A program made the translations under genes and the position numbers. The notes beneath the pieces are model-generated. The model made no database searches. It was not told where the DNA came from and saw only the letters and a list, made by a program, of their open reading frames with translations. A stretch of 64,000 nt of DNA from Acidobacteriota bacterium (lineage in GTDB: Bacteria > Acidobacteriota > Terriglobia > Acidiferrales > UBA7541), in assembly GCA_016201285.1 (NCBI GenBank), contig JACQDE010000019.1:1-64000 (forward strand). The letters run 5' to 3'. Position 1 is the stretch's first letter. Each line of letters starts with the position of its first letter. Below are positions 52,601 to 59,642 of this stretch, in pieces.

Positions 52601-55337
52601 GTCCAACGACGGCGGCGTCACGTTCCAGCAAATCAACCAGCCCATCCCCAACTCCAACGCTATCCCGCTCTCCGATGGCGTGACCATTGCCTTCCAGCCC
52701 GGCACCGTCACCGGCGTCACCGACTTCAACGTCGGCGATACCTACTGGATCTTCGCCGGGCCCATCCGCCAGCAGCCCGTGTGGATCGATCTCTTCGTCC
52801 CCAGCACTGCGCCGGCCGGCGCCTACACCGGCACCGTGACCGTGATGCGCAGCGGCAAGACCAACGTGACCCTGACCGTCACCTTGAACGTGAAGAATTT
52901 CGTGTTGCCGGTCAGCTCCTCCATTCCCGCGTTCTTCGGCATGAACTGGACGAGCCTGCTCAACGCCCATTACCTGGCCACGTCCGGCTCGCAGACGCTG
53001 GCGCTCGGGCAGCTCTACGGCCAGGCCTGCCTGATCAATCGCATCAGTTGCGACACGGTCAGCAATTTCCAGCCGGTCTTCACTTTCAACCCGGATGGGT
53101 CCATCGCAACCTTCGATTACAGCACCTTTGACCAGGCCACCGGGCCGCTCGCCAACGGCACCATCACGCCGCGCAACGAGCAATTGAGCCTGATCCGCCT
53201 GCCGCGCGTCGGCTCCACCGCCAGCCAGCAGTACTTCGCCACGCAGCATATGCTCGGCGAATTCGGTCGCCGCGGCTGGCGCGCCCGAGCCTTTGATTTC
53301 AGCTACGATGAGCCGGTCACCTCTTCCGACTTCCTGGCCGCGATGGACCGCGTCAGCCTGGTCCGTGCGGTGGACCCGCTGCTCCGCGCCACCGTGACCG
53401 CGGACATCTCCAAGTTCAATTACAACCTGATCGGCTATAACAACGTCTGGACGCCCAACTGGACCACGCTGGAGAATAAGGAATTCTTCAGCGGCCCGAA
53501 TCCCTCGGCGCGCGCCTTCTACGACGCGCCGCTCGCCACTGGCGACGAGCTCTGGTGGTACGAATCCTGCCTGACCCACGGCTGCGGCTCCACCGGCGCC
53601 TCGCCGCAGCACGACAACTATCCCAACTTCAACGTGGATGTCCCGGCACTCTTCAACCGCTCTTGGGGTTTCTCCGCCATTCAGCCGTATGGAGTCACCG
53701 GCCTGTTCGGCCAGAACGCCGTGCTTGCCTACTCGCGCTTCTTCCAGATGGCGGCGCCGCGCGTGGACGTCTGGGACAGCGTGTACTACCTCGGCGGCAA
53801 CGGCGATGGCACGCTCTTCTATCCGGGCCGCCCGAGCGATATCGGCGGCACGACGCACGTCCCGGTCGAATCGCTCCGCCTGAAGATGATCCGCGACGCC
53901 CTGGTGGATCAGGAGGTTGCCATCTTCCTCCAGAACCGCGGCGACGGCCCGTTCGTGGCCGACACCATCTTCCAGGAGGCCAAGAACCTCACGTCGGTGC
54001 TGGCCGACCCGAACCTGTTCGTTTCGAGCAGCCGCGCGCTGATCAACCAGGCCGGCTCGCCACCGCTGCCGCCGCCCATCAACGTACCCGCCGCGGGCGG
54101 ATGCTACACCGATCCCGTCACCGGCAACCGCGTCTGCCGCGTCACCGACCGCGCGCTGTGCGCCCGCGCTGCGCACCACTTCTATTCCTATTGGCCCATC
54201 TGGAACCAGACCGGCACGCACATGATCGTGGAGTGCCTCAGCTGGTCGGGCGCTCCATTGGCTTCGTCCACAGCCATCCTCGTCCGTGATTCGGATCTCG
54301 CGGTGCTGGGAAATGTGCTGGCGGGTATGCCTGCGGGAGTCAGCCTGAAAACAAGCAATCTGTTTTGGGCGTGGAACAATCCAAACAAATTCTTCGGCTA
54401 CGGCACCGGTGCATCCAAGACGCAGTTGTGGGAATGGAACCCATTTACGAAGACGGGCGCGCTGATCAAGGATTTCGCGGGCTTGACGTTCTTCGGCCGA
54501 TCGCTTACGAGCATTACGCTTTCGTACGTCAGTTTCGACGATAACTATTTCCTGCTCGAAGGCAACGACACCACAGGTCTCACCACAATCCTGTTTGTTT
54601 ACGATCGCCTGGCAAATACCGTTCTGATGCCAGGGCTGGATCTGAACCAGTTCCCCTACTACGACGAGTCGGTGATGACCAAGGCCAACAAGCCCTATGT
54701 GCGCGCAAACGACTCGAGCAACATTCCGCAGGCCTGGGTTTACAGCCTGGACTTTACGACAAAGATTCGACCCTCCGAAGGCGGGCATCACGCCCACGGT
54801 TTGCTGCCGAACGGCACGCCCGTTCTCACCAAGGCATCTTCCAACCGGAGCTGCCCAGCCGGATCAATTTCCGGAGTTCCGGGAAGCAGCTGGAAGCCGA
54901 CCGCCGTCGTGGTCGACGAAACCGTGGACACCACGGGAGCGGGCCAGAATGCGGATCCGCTCGCTTCGGTGTTCCTCAAGTTGGGCTGCGGCGTGCCGGG
55001 CCAGCACAACTTTGACCACTGGTCCTGGAACAACACCCAGAAAGACCGCTTCTTCAATTCGAGCCTGAGCTACAGCGGTTTTGCGTCCGACCCGATCGCC
55101 TTTGGCATTCTCCGCTTCCGGCTGCAATTCAATGCCCTGGGCAACATCACCGGCGATCAGATTGACCTGCTTGCCCATCATCGCTCGGACGACACCAAGT
55201 ACGGCTACTTCGCTAAGCCGCGCGCCAGTTGCAACCAGCAGGGCTCGCGCTGCATCTTCTCCAGTACGATGACCATCCAAACCAACAACCTGGACCCGCA
55301 AGAGCATCTCTATGTCGTGGATGGCTTCCCACCATAA
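46659..55337 (+). CDS. Giant lipoprotein: 19 Ig-like repeats, DUF4091 module, His-rich propeller-like module
   Basis: 2892 residues from the ATG at 46659 (GGAGCGCC upstream; the frame is open to 46584). A lipoprotein signal ends in LLQTAC with the lipid-bearing C35, followed by a Gly-rich linker. Residues about 65-1800 are 19 tandem Ig-like repeats of 85-95 residues. Residues about 1806-2465 form a DUF4091 (GH123-like) module with EWPDPLVPK, DFSYDEP, WWYESCLTHGCG, GGNGDGTLFYPG and SLRLKMIRDALVDQE. Residues about 2475-2892 form a beta-rich module with GGHHAHG, GQHNFDHWSWNN and AHHRSD. The last two modules match the separate genes at 56848-58920 and 55443-56828. It should be a surface lipoprotein presenting glycan-active modules on a long stalk. 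Confidence 0.88.
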   Translation: MSLPSRQVFDTNSKSAGHLWAIVLIVALGLLQTACGGGFAPPGSQPGFGNNAGGGGGGTITVPPAGLRLTLSPASASVAPGGQVQLNAVIQNATNPTLNWAVNGVPGGNLTVGTISSTGAYQAPTVAPTPNTVTVTVTSQQDPTKSASSLIVITTPPTPVSVSVSPATATLQTGSVTAFNALVTGTINTAVTWSVNGVPGGSATVGTITAAGVYTAPASVPAPATVSVTATSAADPTASGAASVTIQQRVQVSVSPGSAQVLTTASQQYTAAVSGTANMNVTWGVNGIAGGNATFGTIDNTGLYTGPNAVPTPTTVTISATSVVDPTAIGFASATILLSPGVTVTVTPASATVSINQTLQLTATVAGLFRGLPPSQQVTWYVSTVVGGNQTVGFISPAGLYTAPAAVPFPNTVTIQAFSVTDNTAVGTAVVTITAPTLVTVTVAPATTSVQVGTSQTFSATVGGTSNTAVSWSVNGIPGGNATVGTITAAGIYTAPASVPSPATVTVTATSSADPSASSTAQATILAAPVPIAVSVNPGSASLNLQQQLQFNATLTGTTNQAVTWAVNGVTGGNATVGTVSAAGVYTAPATLPSPATVTVRATSVADNTKFATASVTLLPPSTISLTPSATTVQVGLGAQFFATVTGVANTAVNWAVNGIVGGNSTVGTIDANGLYIAPAAVPTPNPVSITATSVANSNLVATSTATIAVPVTVTVAPATATLALSATQQFTATVTGTANTAVTWSVNGIAGGNATVGTIDNTGFYTAPASLLLSGNFTITATSAANPTQTGTASVLVTVPVAVSISPLTPSVQVSNTQQFSATVTGTANTAVTWSVTGAGCVGPACGTITAGGLYAAPVTAPAPNTVTVKATSVADITKFASTTVTITTPPISVSVNPATATVSANGSLQFAATVANSSNQSVTWTVTGTGCAGPACGAISAAGLYTAPALAPTPNTVTVTATSVADNTKSASATVTILAVVSVTVSPTTASVLAGGTQQFTDTVTGTTNTAVTWSVTGSGCAGATCGTISATGLYTAPTVAPTPNTVTVRATSVADNTKFATAAVTISIISVTVNPAIANVSASGSLQFSAVVNGSVNQSVTWSVTGTGCAGAACGTITAAGLYTAPAVAPAPNTVTVQATSVADSTKSATSTVTIVAVIAVSVSPSSANVLTNGTQQFTATVTGSANTSVAWDVNGVAGGNATVGTISAAGLYTAPAAVPSPATVTVRATSAADNTKSATSSVTIAAPVISVSVNPGTASVSASGSVQFNATVSGTANQSVTWTVTGAGCAGAACGAISAAGFYTAPAIAPFPASVTVTATSVADNTKSAIASVTIVAIIAVAVSPNSATVLTGATQQFTATVTGSANTIVTWSVSGSGCSGIACGTVSATGLYTAPGAVPSPATVSVTATSVADGTKSASATVTVAAPISVSVAPAIVSLVTSQSQQFTATVSGTTNQTVTWSVNGVVGGNAANGTISPSGFYRAPALVPTPNTITITATSAADSTKTASATVTITSPPVGVLVFVFPKNRNLPIGRTQQFTAEVIRAPNNAVNWTIGGTGCAGAGNPCGTISATGLYTPPATPPAPASITITATSQVDATASQTVNAKIVVGVSISPSSAKLNPKGTQQFTAAIAGSANTSVTWAVVGSGCSLPGNPCGTISATGLYTAPSFVPRPGMFTITSTSAADPTEPGVATIEILPASVQISPATVQVLPGGQMQFIAVTNIYPPPVSTQPVLTWSVNGVVGGNATLGTISTSGLYIAPQTVPTPASITVAAASTVTPTTTASSTVTIGAPTGASPVTLLPSLQKVRPYDVPTGAATLTVTAAGNQYASWQVLIEGRNEDLTGVDVTLSDFTDTSGNRITAASNAVIYLEKFINVPYVSRAQSVPGEWPDPLVPKKDPFANEVRNAFPFGVNRISPAHKIYPRLAGDTVNTGMGDGRVAPGGVSTASSFRFFVVTIDRAGTIGAGSATFKWSNDGGVTFQQINQPIPNSNAIPLSDGVTIAFQPGTVTGVTDFNVGDTYWIFAGPIRQQPVWIDLFVPSTAPAGAYTGTVTVMRSGKTNVTLTVTLNVKNFVLPVSSSIPAFFGMNWTSLLNAHYLATSGSQTLALGQLYGQACLINRISCDTVSNFQPVFTFNPDGSIATFDYSTFDQATGPLANGTITPRNEQLSLIRLPRVGSTASQQYFATQHMLGEFGRRGWRARAFDFSYDEPVTSSDFLAAMDRVSLVRAVDPLLRATVTADISKFNYNLIGYNNVWTPNWTTLENKEFFSGPNPSARAFYDAPLATGDELWWYESCLTHGCGSTGASPQHDNYPNFNVDVPALFNRSWGFSAIQPYGVTGLFGQNAVLAYSRFFQMAAPRVDVWDSVYYLGGNGDGTLFYPGRPSDIGGTTHVPVESLRLKMIRDALVDQEVAIFLQNRGDGPFVADTIFQEAKNLTSVLADPNLFVSSSRALINQAGSPPLPPPINVPAAGGCYTDPVTGNRVCRVTDRALCARAAHHFYSYWPIWNQTGTHMIVECLSWSGAPLASSTAILVRDSDLAVLGNVLAGMPAGVSLKTSNLFWAWNNPNKFFGYGTGASKTQLWEWNPFTKTGALIKDFAGLTFFGRSLTSITLSYVSFDDNYFLLEGNDTTGLTTILFVYDRLANTVLMPGLDLNQFPYYDESVMTKANKPYVRANDSSNIPQAWVYSLDFTTKIRPSEGGHHAHGLLPNGTPVLTKASSNRSCPAGSISGVPGSSWKPTAVVVDETVDTTGAGQNADPLASVFLKLGCGVPGQHNFDHWSWNNTQKDRFFNSSLSYSGFASDPIAFGILRFRLQFNALGNITGDQIDLLAHHRSDDTKYGYFAKPRASCNQQGSRCIFSSTMTIQTNNLDPQEHLYVVDGFPP
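46851..52060 (+). repeat. Tandem array of 19 Ig-like coding repeats
   Basis: Units are about 252-288 bases each (most near 265). Two forms alternate. Eleven units have NGVxGGNATVGTI in the middle (units 1-8, 13, 16, 19). Eight units have TGxGCxGxxCGTI with a Cys pair instead (units 9-12, 14, 15, 17, 18). The stretch ATSVADNTKSA recurs almost unchanged in units 6 and 10-15, showing recent copying. Confidence 0.85.
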
Positions 55338-55442
55338 ACCCATGGAAGCAGACCAGCGGGGCCGGACGGCCGGCCCCGTGGCGCAGGTGGAATTCTCTGG
55401 AGCGTCCCCCCTCCTTCGACGTTGAATCACGGAGGAATCCTC

Positions 55443-56828
55443 ATGAACAGATGGCTGGCCGCAGTGCTGTTGTCTCTCGTGCCCCTCTCTCTGCTCGCGC
55501 AGGAGCGCAAGGAAGAAGACCGCAGGGAAAAGCCGGATCGTCAGCCGAAGTTGCAGGCGATTACGTTGCCCGCCGTCGGCGGCTCCTACGTGGATCCGAG
55601 CACCGGCAACCGCATCTGGCGCGTGAGCGACCGCGGCCTCTGCACCCGCGGCGCCAAGCACTACTATTCTTACTGGCCGGTGTGGAACGCGGACGGCTCG
55701 CATCTGCTCGTCGAGTGTCAGGGCTGGCTCGGCAGCCGCGACTCTTCCACCATCCTGCTTGTGCGCGATAAGGATTTGAAGGTCGTCGGCGATGCCCTCG
55801 GCAGTGCCCGCAGTTTCAACAAGGGCCATCTCTTCTGGTCGTGGAAAGATCCTCAGGCTTTCTACGCCTTCCGCGATTCCGAAGTCTGGAAGTGGAACCC
55901 CTTTTCCGGAAAAGGCTCCCGCATCGCTAGCCTGGACAATCTCAAGGTGGGCGAATCCTCCGTTCGCTCCATCGTGCTCGCGTACGTGAGTTTCGACGAC
56001 CGCTACCTGCTCCTCGAACTGCAAGGGCCAAACCTGCGCCGCCAGAAACCCAACCCGCACGACACGCTCGGTCTGCTGACCTACGACATGCAAGCTGGAA
56101 AAGTGGCCGGGCTGCTCGACATCACGACCTGGCGTTTCTACGACGAAGCGGTCTTCACCAAGGACAATCATGTATGGGTGCGCATGACCGACGACGCCGG
56201 CGCACCGCAGAGCTTGCGCTTCTCGCTCGATTTCAGCGAGCGCAACCGCGTCGCCGAAGGCGGCCACCACGCCCACGGGATCCTGCCCGATGGCTCGCCC
56301 GTGGCGGTGAAGGAAGCCAGCAACCGCGATTGCCCGCCCGGTTCGCCCAGCGGCAATCCCAACGATAAGGAGTACCCGGCGAAAGGCTGGAAGCCCACCG
56401 CCGTCCTGCTGGACCCGCGCGTGGATACCGCCGGAGCGGAGCGCAACGCTCCGATTGCTTCCATCCTCTTCAAGCTCGGCTGCCAGATCAAGGGCCAGCA
56501 CGAGTTTAGCCATTTTTCCTGGAACAACTCTCAGCCCGACGTGTTTTTCGGGGAAACGTGGAGCTACGGCTCCGCGGAAGGCAATCCGATTGCCGACGCC
56601 ATCATCCGCGTGCGGTTGAAGTTCGATGGCGGGGGGAAAATCAGCGGCGACGAGATTGACGTGCTCGCGCACCACCGCTCGGACAAGAGACACGGATATT
56701 GGGCCACCCCGCGCGTCTCCTGCAACCAGCAGGGTACCCGCTGCCTCTTTGCCAGTGCCATGTCGAACGGCGCGAACGACTCCGATGGCGGGCCGAACCT
56801 GTACATCGTAGACGTGCCGAAGCGTTAG
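55443..56828 (+). CDS. Secreted His-rich propeller-like protein, paralogue of the giant's C-terminal module
   Basis: About 461 residues from the ATG at 55443 (ACGGAGGAATCC upstream). Signal peptide MNRWLAAVLLSLVPLSLLAQ, a charged linker (ERKEEDRREKPDRQPK), then one module (about 38-461) that aligns along its whole length with residues 2475-2892 of the giant. Shared blocks include PAVGGSYVDPSTGNRIWRVS, KHYYSYWPVWN, AYVSFDDRYLLLE, EGGHHAHGILPDGSPV, LGCQIKGQHEFSHFSWNN, LAHHRSD and PRVSCNQQGTRCLFAS. The clustered His suggest a metal site as in propeller-fold polysaccharide lyases, an inference only. It is 105 bases after the giant and 19 bases from the convergent DUF4091 gene. Confidence 0.8.
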   Translation: MNRWLAAVLLSLVPLSLLAQERKEEDRREKPDRQPKLQAITLPAVGGSYVDPSTGNRIWRVSDRGLCTRGAKHYYSYWPVWNADGSHLLVECQGWLGSRDSSTILLVRDKDLKVVGDALGSARSFNKGHLFWSWKDPQAFYAFRDSEVWKWNPFSGKGSRIASLDNLKVGESSVRSIVLAYVSFDDRYLLLELQGPNLRRQKPNPHDTLGLLTYDMQAGKVAGLLDITTWRFYDEAVFTKDNHVWVRMTDDAGAPQSLRFSLDFSERNRVAEGGHHAHGILPDGSPVAVKEASNRDCPPGSPSGNPNDKEYPAKGWKPTAVLLDPRVDTAGAERNAPIASILFKLGCQIKGQHEFSHFSWNNSQPDVFFGETWSYGSAEGNPIADAIIRVRLKFDGGGKISGDEIDVLAHHRSDKRHGYWATPRVSCNQQGTRCLFASAMSNGANDSDGGPNLYIVDVPKR

Positions 56829-56847
56829 GGTCGTTCGGGGATTGCGT

Positions 56848-58920
56848 TTAGCGGGGGGAGTCTGCCGGCGGTGATTTCTCCGCGATACGACGCGCGAGCG
56901 TGCGGCGCAGCGCCACCCACGCCTGCGGGTCGGCGGACCAGTGGCGGGCGTCCTGCGCCACGCGCTTCACTTCCTGCCGCAGAAATTCCTCTTGCCCCAG
57001 TTTTCGCAGAAGGTAAGCATACTCCGCATCGATGAAGGAGTCGCGAATCATCTTCAGCCGCAGCGATTCAATGGCGATGTGGTGCTGGCCGCCGATCTGT
57101 TCCGGCCGGCCCGGATAGAACAGCGTGCCGTCGCCGTTCCCACCGAAGTAGTAGATGCTTTCCCAGGGATCGGCCGGGCGCGGAGTCTTATCCCAGTTGT
57201 AGTGCAGCGCAAAGACCGTATCCCAGTAGAGCACGCCGGAGACGTCGTAGGTCACCGCGCTGAGCAGGCCGAACACGCGATTAGCCGCGCCGGAAGCGTC
57301 CACCATGGTGCTGGGCCAGCCGGTGTCTTGTGCAGCGCGGCCTTCGCCGCCGCAACCGTGGCTCATACATGACTGGTACCACCAGAGCGTGTCGCCCGCC
57401 TTCAGCCGCGCGTTGTAGTCCGCCCGCGGCTGCATCTTCCCCCAAAGCCACGACTGCACCGGAAAATCCGACGGCGTCGCAAAGGAATTCACCAACGGAC
57501 ACCAGCGGGTAACAATGCCGAACAGCGCATCGTTGAGCTGCGTGGTCGCCAGCCGCGGAATCTGCGGCTCCGCGTCGCGGACGCGCCGGCCGCGCACACG
57601 CAGTTGCTCGAAGTCCTGCAGGCTGTGCGGCTCGTCGAAGCTGTAGTCGAACAGGCGGTCGAACCAGCCGCGCTCGCGGGCGTGCTTCGCGAAATCCTTC
57701 ACCACGCTCGCAAATTGTGCGTCGTTCAAGCCGGCGAACTTCGGCAGCCGCAGCGACGTCCATCGCGCGCCGCGCGGCGTGCCCTGGCCGTCCATGAACG
57801 CAGCGGCCGCTCGGTCCAGCCGCGAGTAGTCCGTGCGCGCGATGGAGCCGTCCGGCTTGAATTCGTACGCCGGCGCGAAGTCCCGCAGGCCGTCAATGGT
57901 GATGGAGTTGCGCAGCGCCGCGCGCGCGTAGGACTGCATCAGCTCGAGCGATTGCTGTTCGCTCGCCTTTCCGCCGAAGTGCGCTGCGGCCACGCCGCTC
58001 GAGGTGAAACCGAAAAAACTCGCCAGCGTGAACGTCGAGGGAATCGCAAAGTTCAGGACTTCGATGGAGAGCGGCAGCCGCAACGCCGCGCCGCCCGCCT
58101 TGACGCGGACTTGGCCGGCGTAGGTGCCGGGCGCGGCATCCGCGGGCACTTGCACGTCCACCCAGACGGGCTGGTGACGCTGCGGCCCAGCAAAGATCCA
58201 GAATTCGTCCCCGGCGAGAAAATCGTTGCCGAGGCCGGCGCCGCGGAAGGCCACGCTGACGCCCTGCTCGAGCGCCGCCGGCTTCCGCGAAGTGGTGCGC
58301 GCCGCGGACGGCGTCGCCGGGCCCGGCTCGCTCCACCACTCGAAGGTGGCCGTGCCCAGCGGCCCGGGGCGCACAATTCGCACCACGTAGCGCTTCGGCG
58401 TCCCGCCGGAGTAATGCCCGCCGGCAACGGCATCACCATCACTCCGCGGGAGTGAAAGCGTCCGGCCTTTTTCCGCGGGATACCACTTGTATGCGCGCGA
58501 GATGCGGCGCAGGTCGTAGGGGAAGGCGTTGCGCCGCTCACCGTACTCTGGGTCCACCTTCGGAATCAGCGGGTCGGGCCACTCGCCGAAGTCTCCCTCC
58601 ACGTTCGAGCGGTAGAAGATGTTGAGGAACTCTTCGCGGTAGATGATCACGTTGGCCGCGGGAATCCGCGACGCTCCGCGGGCGAACCCGGAGACGTCCA
58701 CATCCACGCCCGGGCAGTCCTCGCCGGACGCGGTCACCACCACTTGAAAAGAGCAGATTTCGTTCCGCGCGCAGACCAGCGACGCCGACGACGACGGGAG
58801 CGCGCCGTACGGCCGGACCTTGACCGGGCCTTCGATGATTCGCGCGGAGCAGCGGGGTTGCGCGGGAATCGCGCCCGCCGCGAGGAGAAAAACCGCCAGG
58901 CATGACTGCAAGGCGCGCAC
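56848..58920 (-). CDS. Secreted DUF4091 (GH123-like) protein, paralogue of the giant's middle module
   Basis: About 690 residues from the GTG at 58920, where a signal peptide begins (RALQSCLAVFLLAAGAIPAQ); the frame is open to 58989 but would overlap the GT2 gene. It aligns with residues 1806-2465 of the giant: NVIIYREEFLNIFYRS, GEFGEWPDPLIPK-like text (read DFGEWPDPLIPK), FWIFAGPQRHQPVWVDVQVP, FDYSFDEPHS, WWYQSCMSHGCGGEG, GGNGDGTLFYPGRPEQIGG and SLRLKMIRDSFIDAEYAYLL. DUF4091 is the C-terminal domain of GH123-type glycosidases; the DEP and late acidic residues could be catalytic. It is the final gene of the leftward glycosyltransferase operon, 23 bases after the GT2 gene. Confidence 0.83.
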   Translation of the reverse strand: MRALQSCLAVFLLAAGAIPAQPRCSARIIEGPVKVRPYGALPSSSASLVCARNEICSFQVVVTASGEDCPGVDVDVSGFARGASRIPAANVIIYREEFLNIFYRSNVEGDFGEWPDPLIPKVDPEYGERRNAFPYDLRRISRAYKWYPAEKGRTLSLPRSDGDAVAGGHYSGGTPKRYVVRIVRPGPLGTATFEWWSEPGPATPSAARTTSRKPAALEQGVSVAFRGAGLGNDFLAGDEFWIFAGPQRHQPVWVDVQVPADAAPGTYAGQVRVKAGGAALRLPLSIEVLNFAIPSTFTLASFFGFTSSGVAAAHFGGKASEQQSLELMQSYARAALRNSITIDGLRDFAPAYEFKPDGSIARTDYSRLDRAAAAFMDGQGTPRGARWTSLRLPKFAGLNDAQFASVVKDFAKHARERGWFDRLFDYSFDEPHSLQDFEQLRVRGRRVRDAEPQIPRLATTQLNDALFGIVTRWCPLVNSFATPSDFPVQSWLWGKMQPRADYNARLKAGDTLWWYQSCMSHGCGGEGRAAQDTGWPSTMVDASGAANRVFGLLSAVTYDVSGVLYWDTVFALHYNWDKTPRPADPWESIYYFGGNGDGTLFYPGRPEQIGGQHHIAIESLRLKMIRDSFIDAEYAYLLRKLGQEEFLRQEVKRVAQDARHWSADPQAWVALRRTLARRIAEKSPPADSPR

Positions 58921-58943
58921 GATGGCACCGCCCGCGAGGAATT

Positions 58944-59642
58944 TCAGGATGTGAACCGGATGCGCAGCAAGTGCTTCAGGTAGCGCCACACCTGCGCCGG
59001 GCCCATTTTGCTGCCGCCGTGGGTCCGCTCTTCGAACGTGTACGGCACTTCCGCGGCCTTTTCGTAATTGCCGCGCGCCAGCACTTCCAGCAGGATCTTG
59101 TAGCCCAGCGGCTTCAGCGTCCGGCCTTCGATCACCGAGCGGCGCAGCAGGAAAAATCCGGACATGGGGTCCTTTACGCGGCGGATTCTTCCGGGCAGCA
59201 GGATGGTGGCCATCACCGTGGCCGTCCAGGAAATGATGCGCCGGCGGAATTTCCAGTCGCTCACGCTGCCCTGCTCAACGTAGCGGCTGGCGATGGCCAT
59301 CTGCGCGCTGCCGCTGCGCATCGGCTCGAGAAGCTTCAAGAGGTGTTCCGGCGGGTGTTGCAGGTCGCCGTCCATGACGCCCAGGATGTCGCCCTGCGCG
59401 ACGCGCCAGCCGGCGAGCACGGCGGTGGAAAGGTCGCGCTCGTTCACGCGCACCACCAGCTTCAGCCACGGGCGCTCGGCCTGCAACCGGCGCACTTCGT
59501 CGGCCGTGCCGTCGGGACTGCTGTCGTCCACAATGATCAGTTCATAGACATCGCCGCTCGCGGCCAGCACTTTGCCGGTGCGTTCCACCAGTTGTTCGAT
59601 ATTGGCGCGTTCTTTGTAAGTCGGGACGACGAGTGAGATCAC
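58944..59642 (-). CDS. Dolichol-phosphate-mannose synthase-like GT2 glycosyltransferase
   Basis: 232 residues. The GTG start overlaps the TGA of the upstream gene (GTGA at 59639-59642); an ATG at 59684 would overlap further. The GT-A fold begins ISLVVPTYKERANIEQLV, with LIIVDDSSPDGTADEVR and the nucleotide-metal motif VMDGDLQHPPE. DPMSGFFLLRRSVIEG follows, typical of polyprenyl-phosphate mannosyl- or glucosyltransferases. It lacks the C-terminal membrane helices of some relatives. It probably makes a lipid-linked sugar that feeds the GT-C enzyme encoded just upstream in the same operon. Confidence 0.9.
   Translation of the reverse strand: MISLVVPTYKERANIEQLVERTGKVLAASGDVYELIIVDDSSPDGTADEVRRLQAERPWLKLVVRVNERDLSTAVLAGWRVAQGDILGVMDGDLQHPPEHLLKLLEPMRSGSAQMAIASRYVEQGSVSDWKFRRRIISWTATVMATILLPGRIRRVKDPMSGFFLLRRSVIEGRTLKPLGYKILLEVLARGNYEKAAEVPYTFEERTHGGSKMGPAQVWRYLKHLLRIRFTS

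Noticed and set aside
51939-54797. A 952-residue open frame on the - strand across the DUF4091 module
   Set aside because: Same reason: no family features, and the + strand is conserved with two paralogous proteins.
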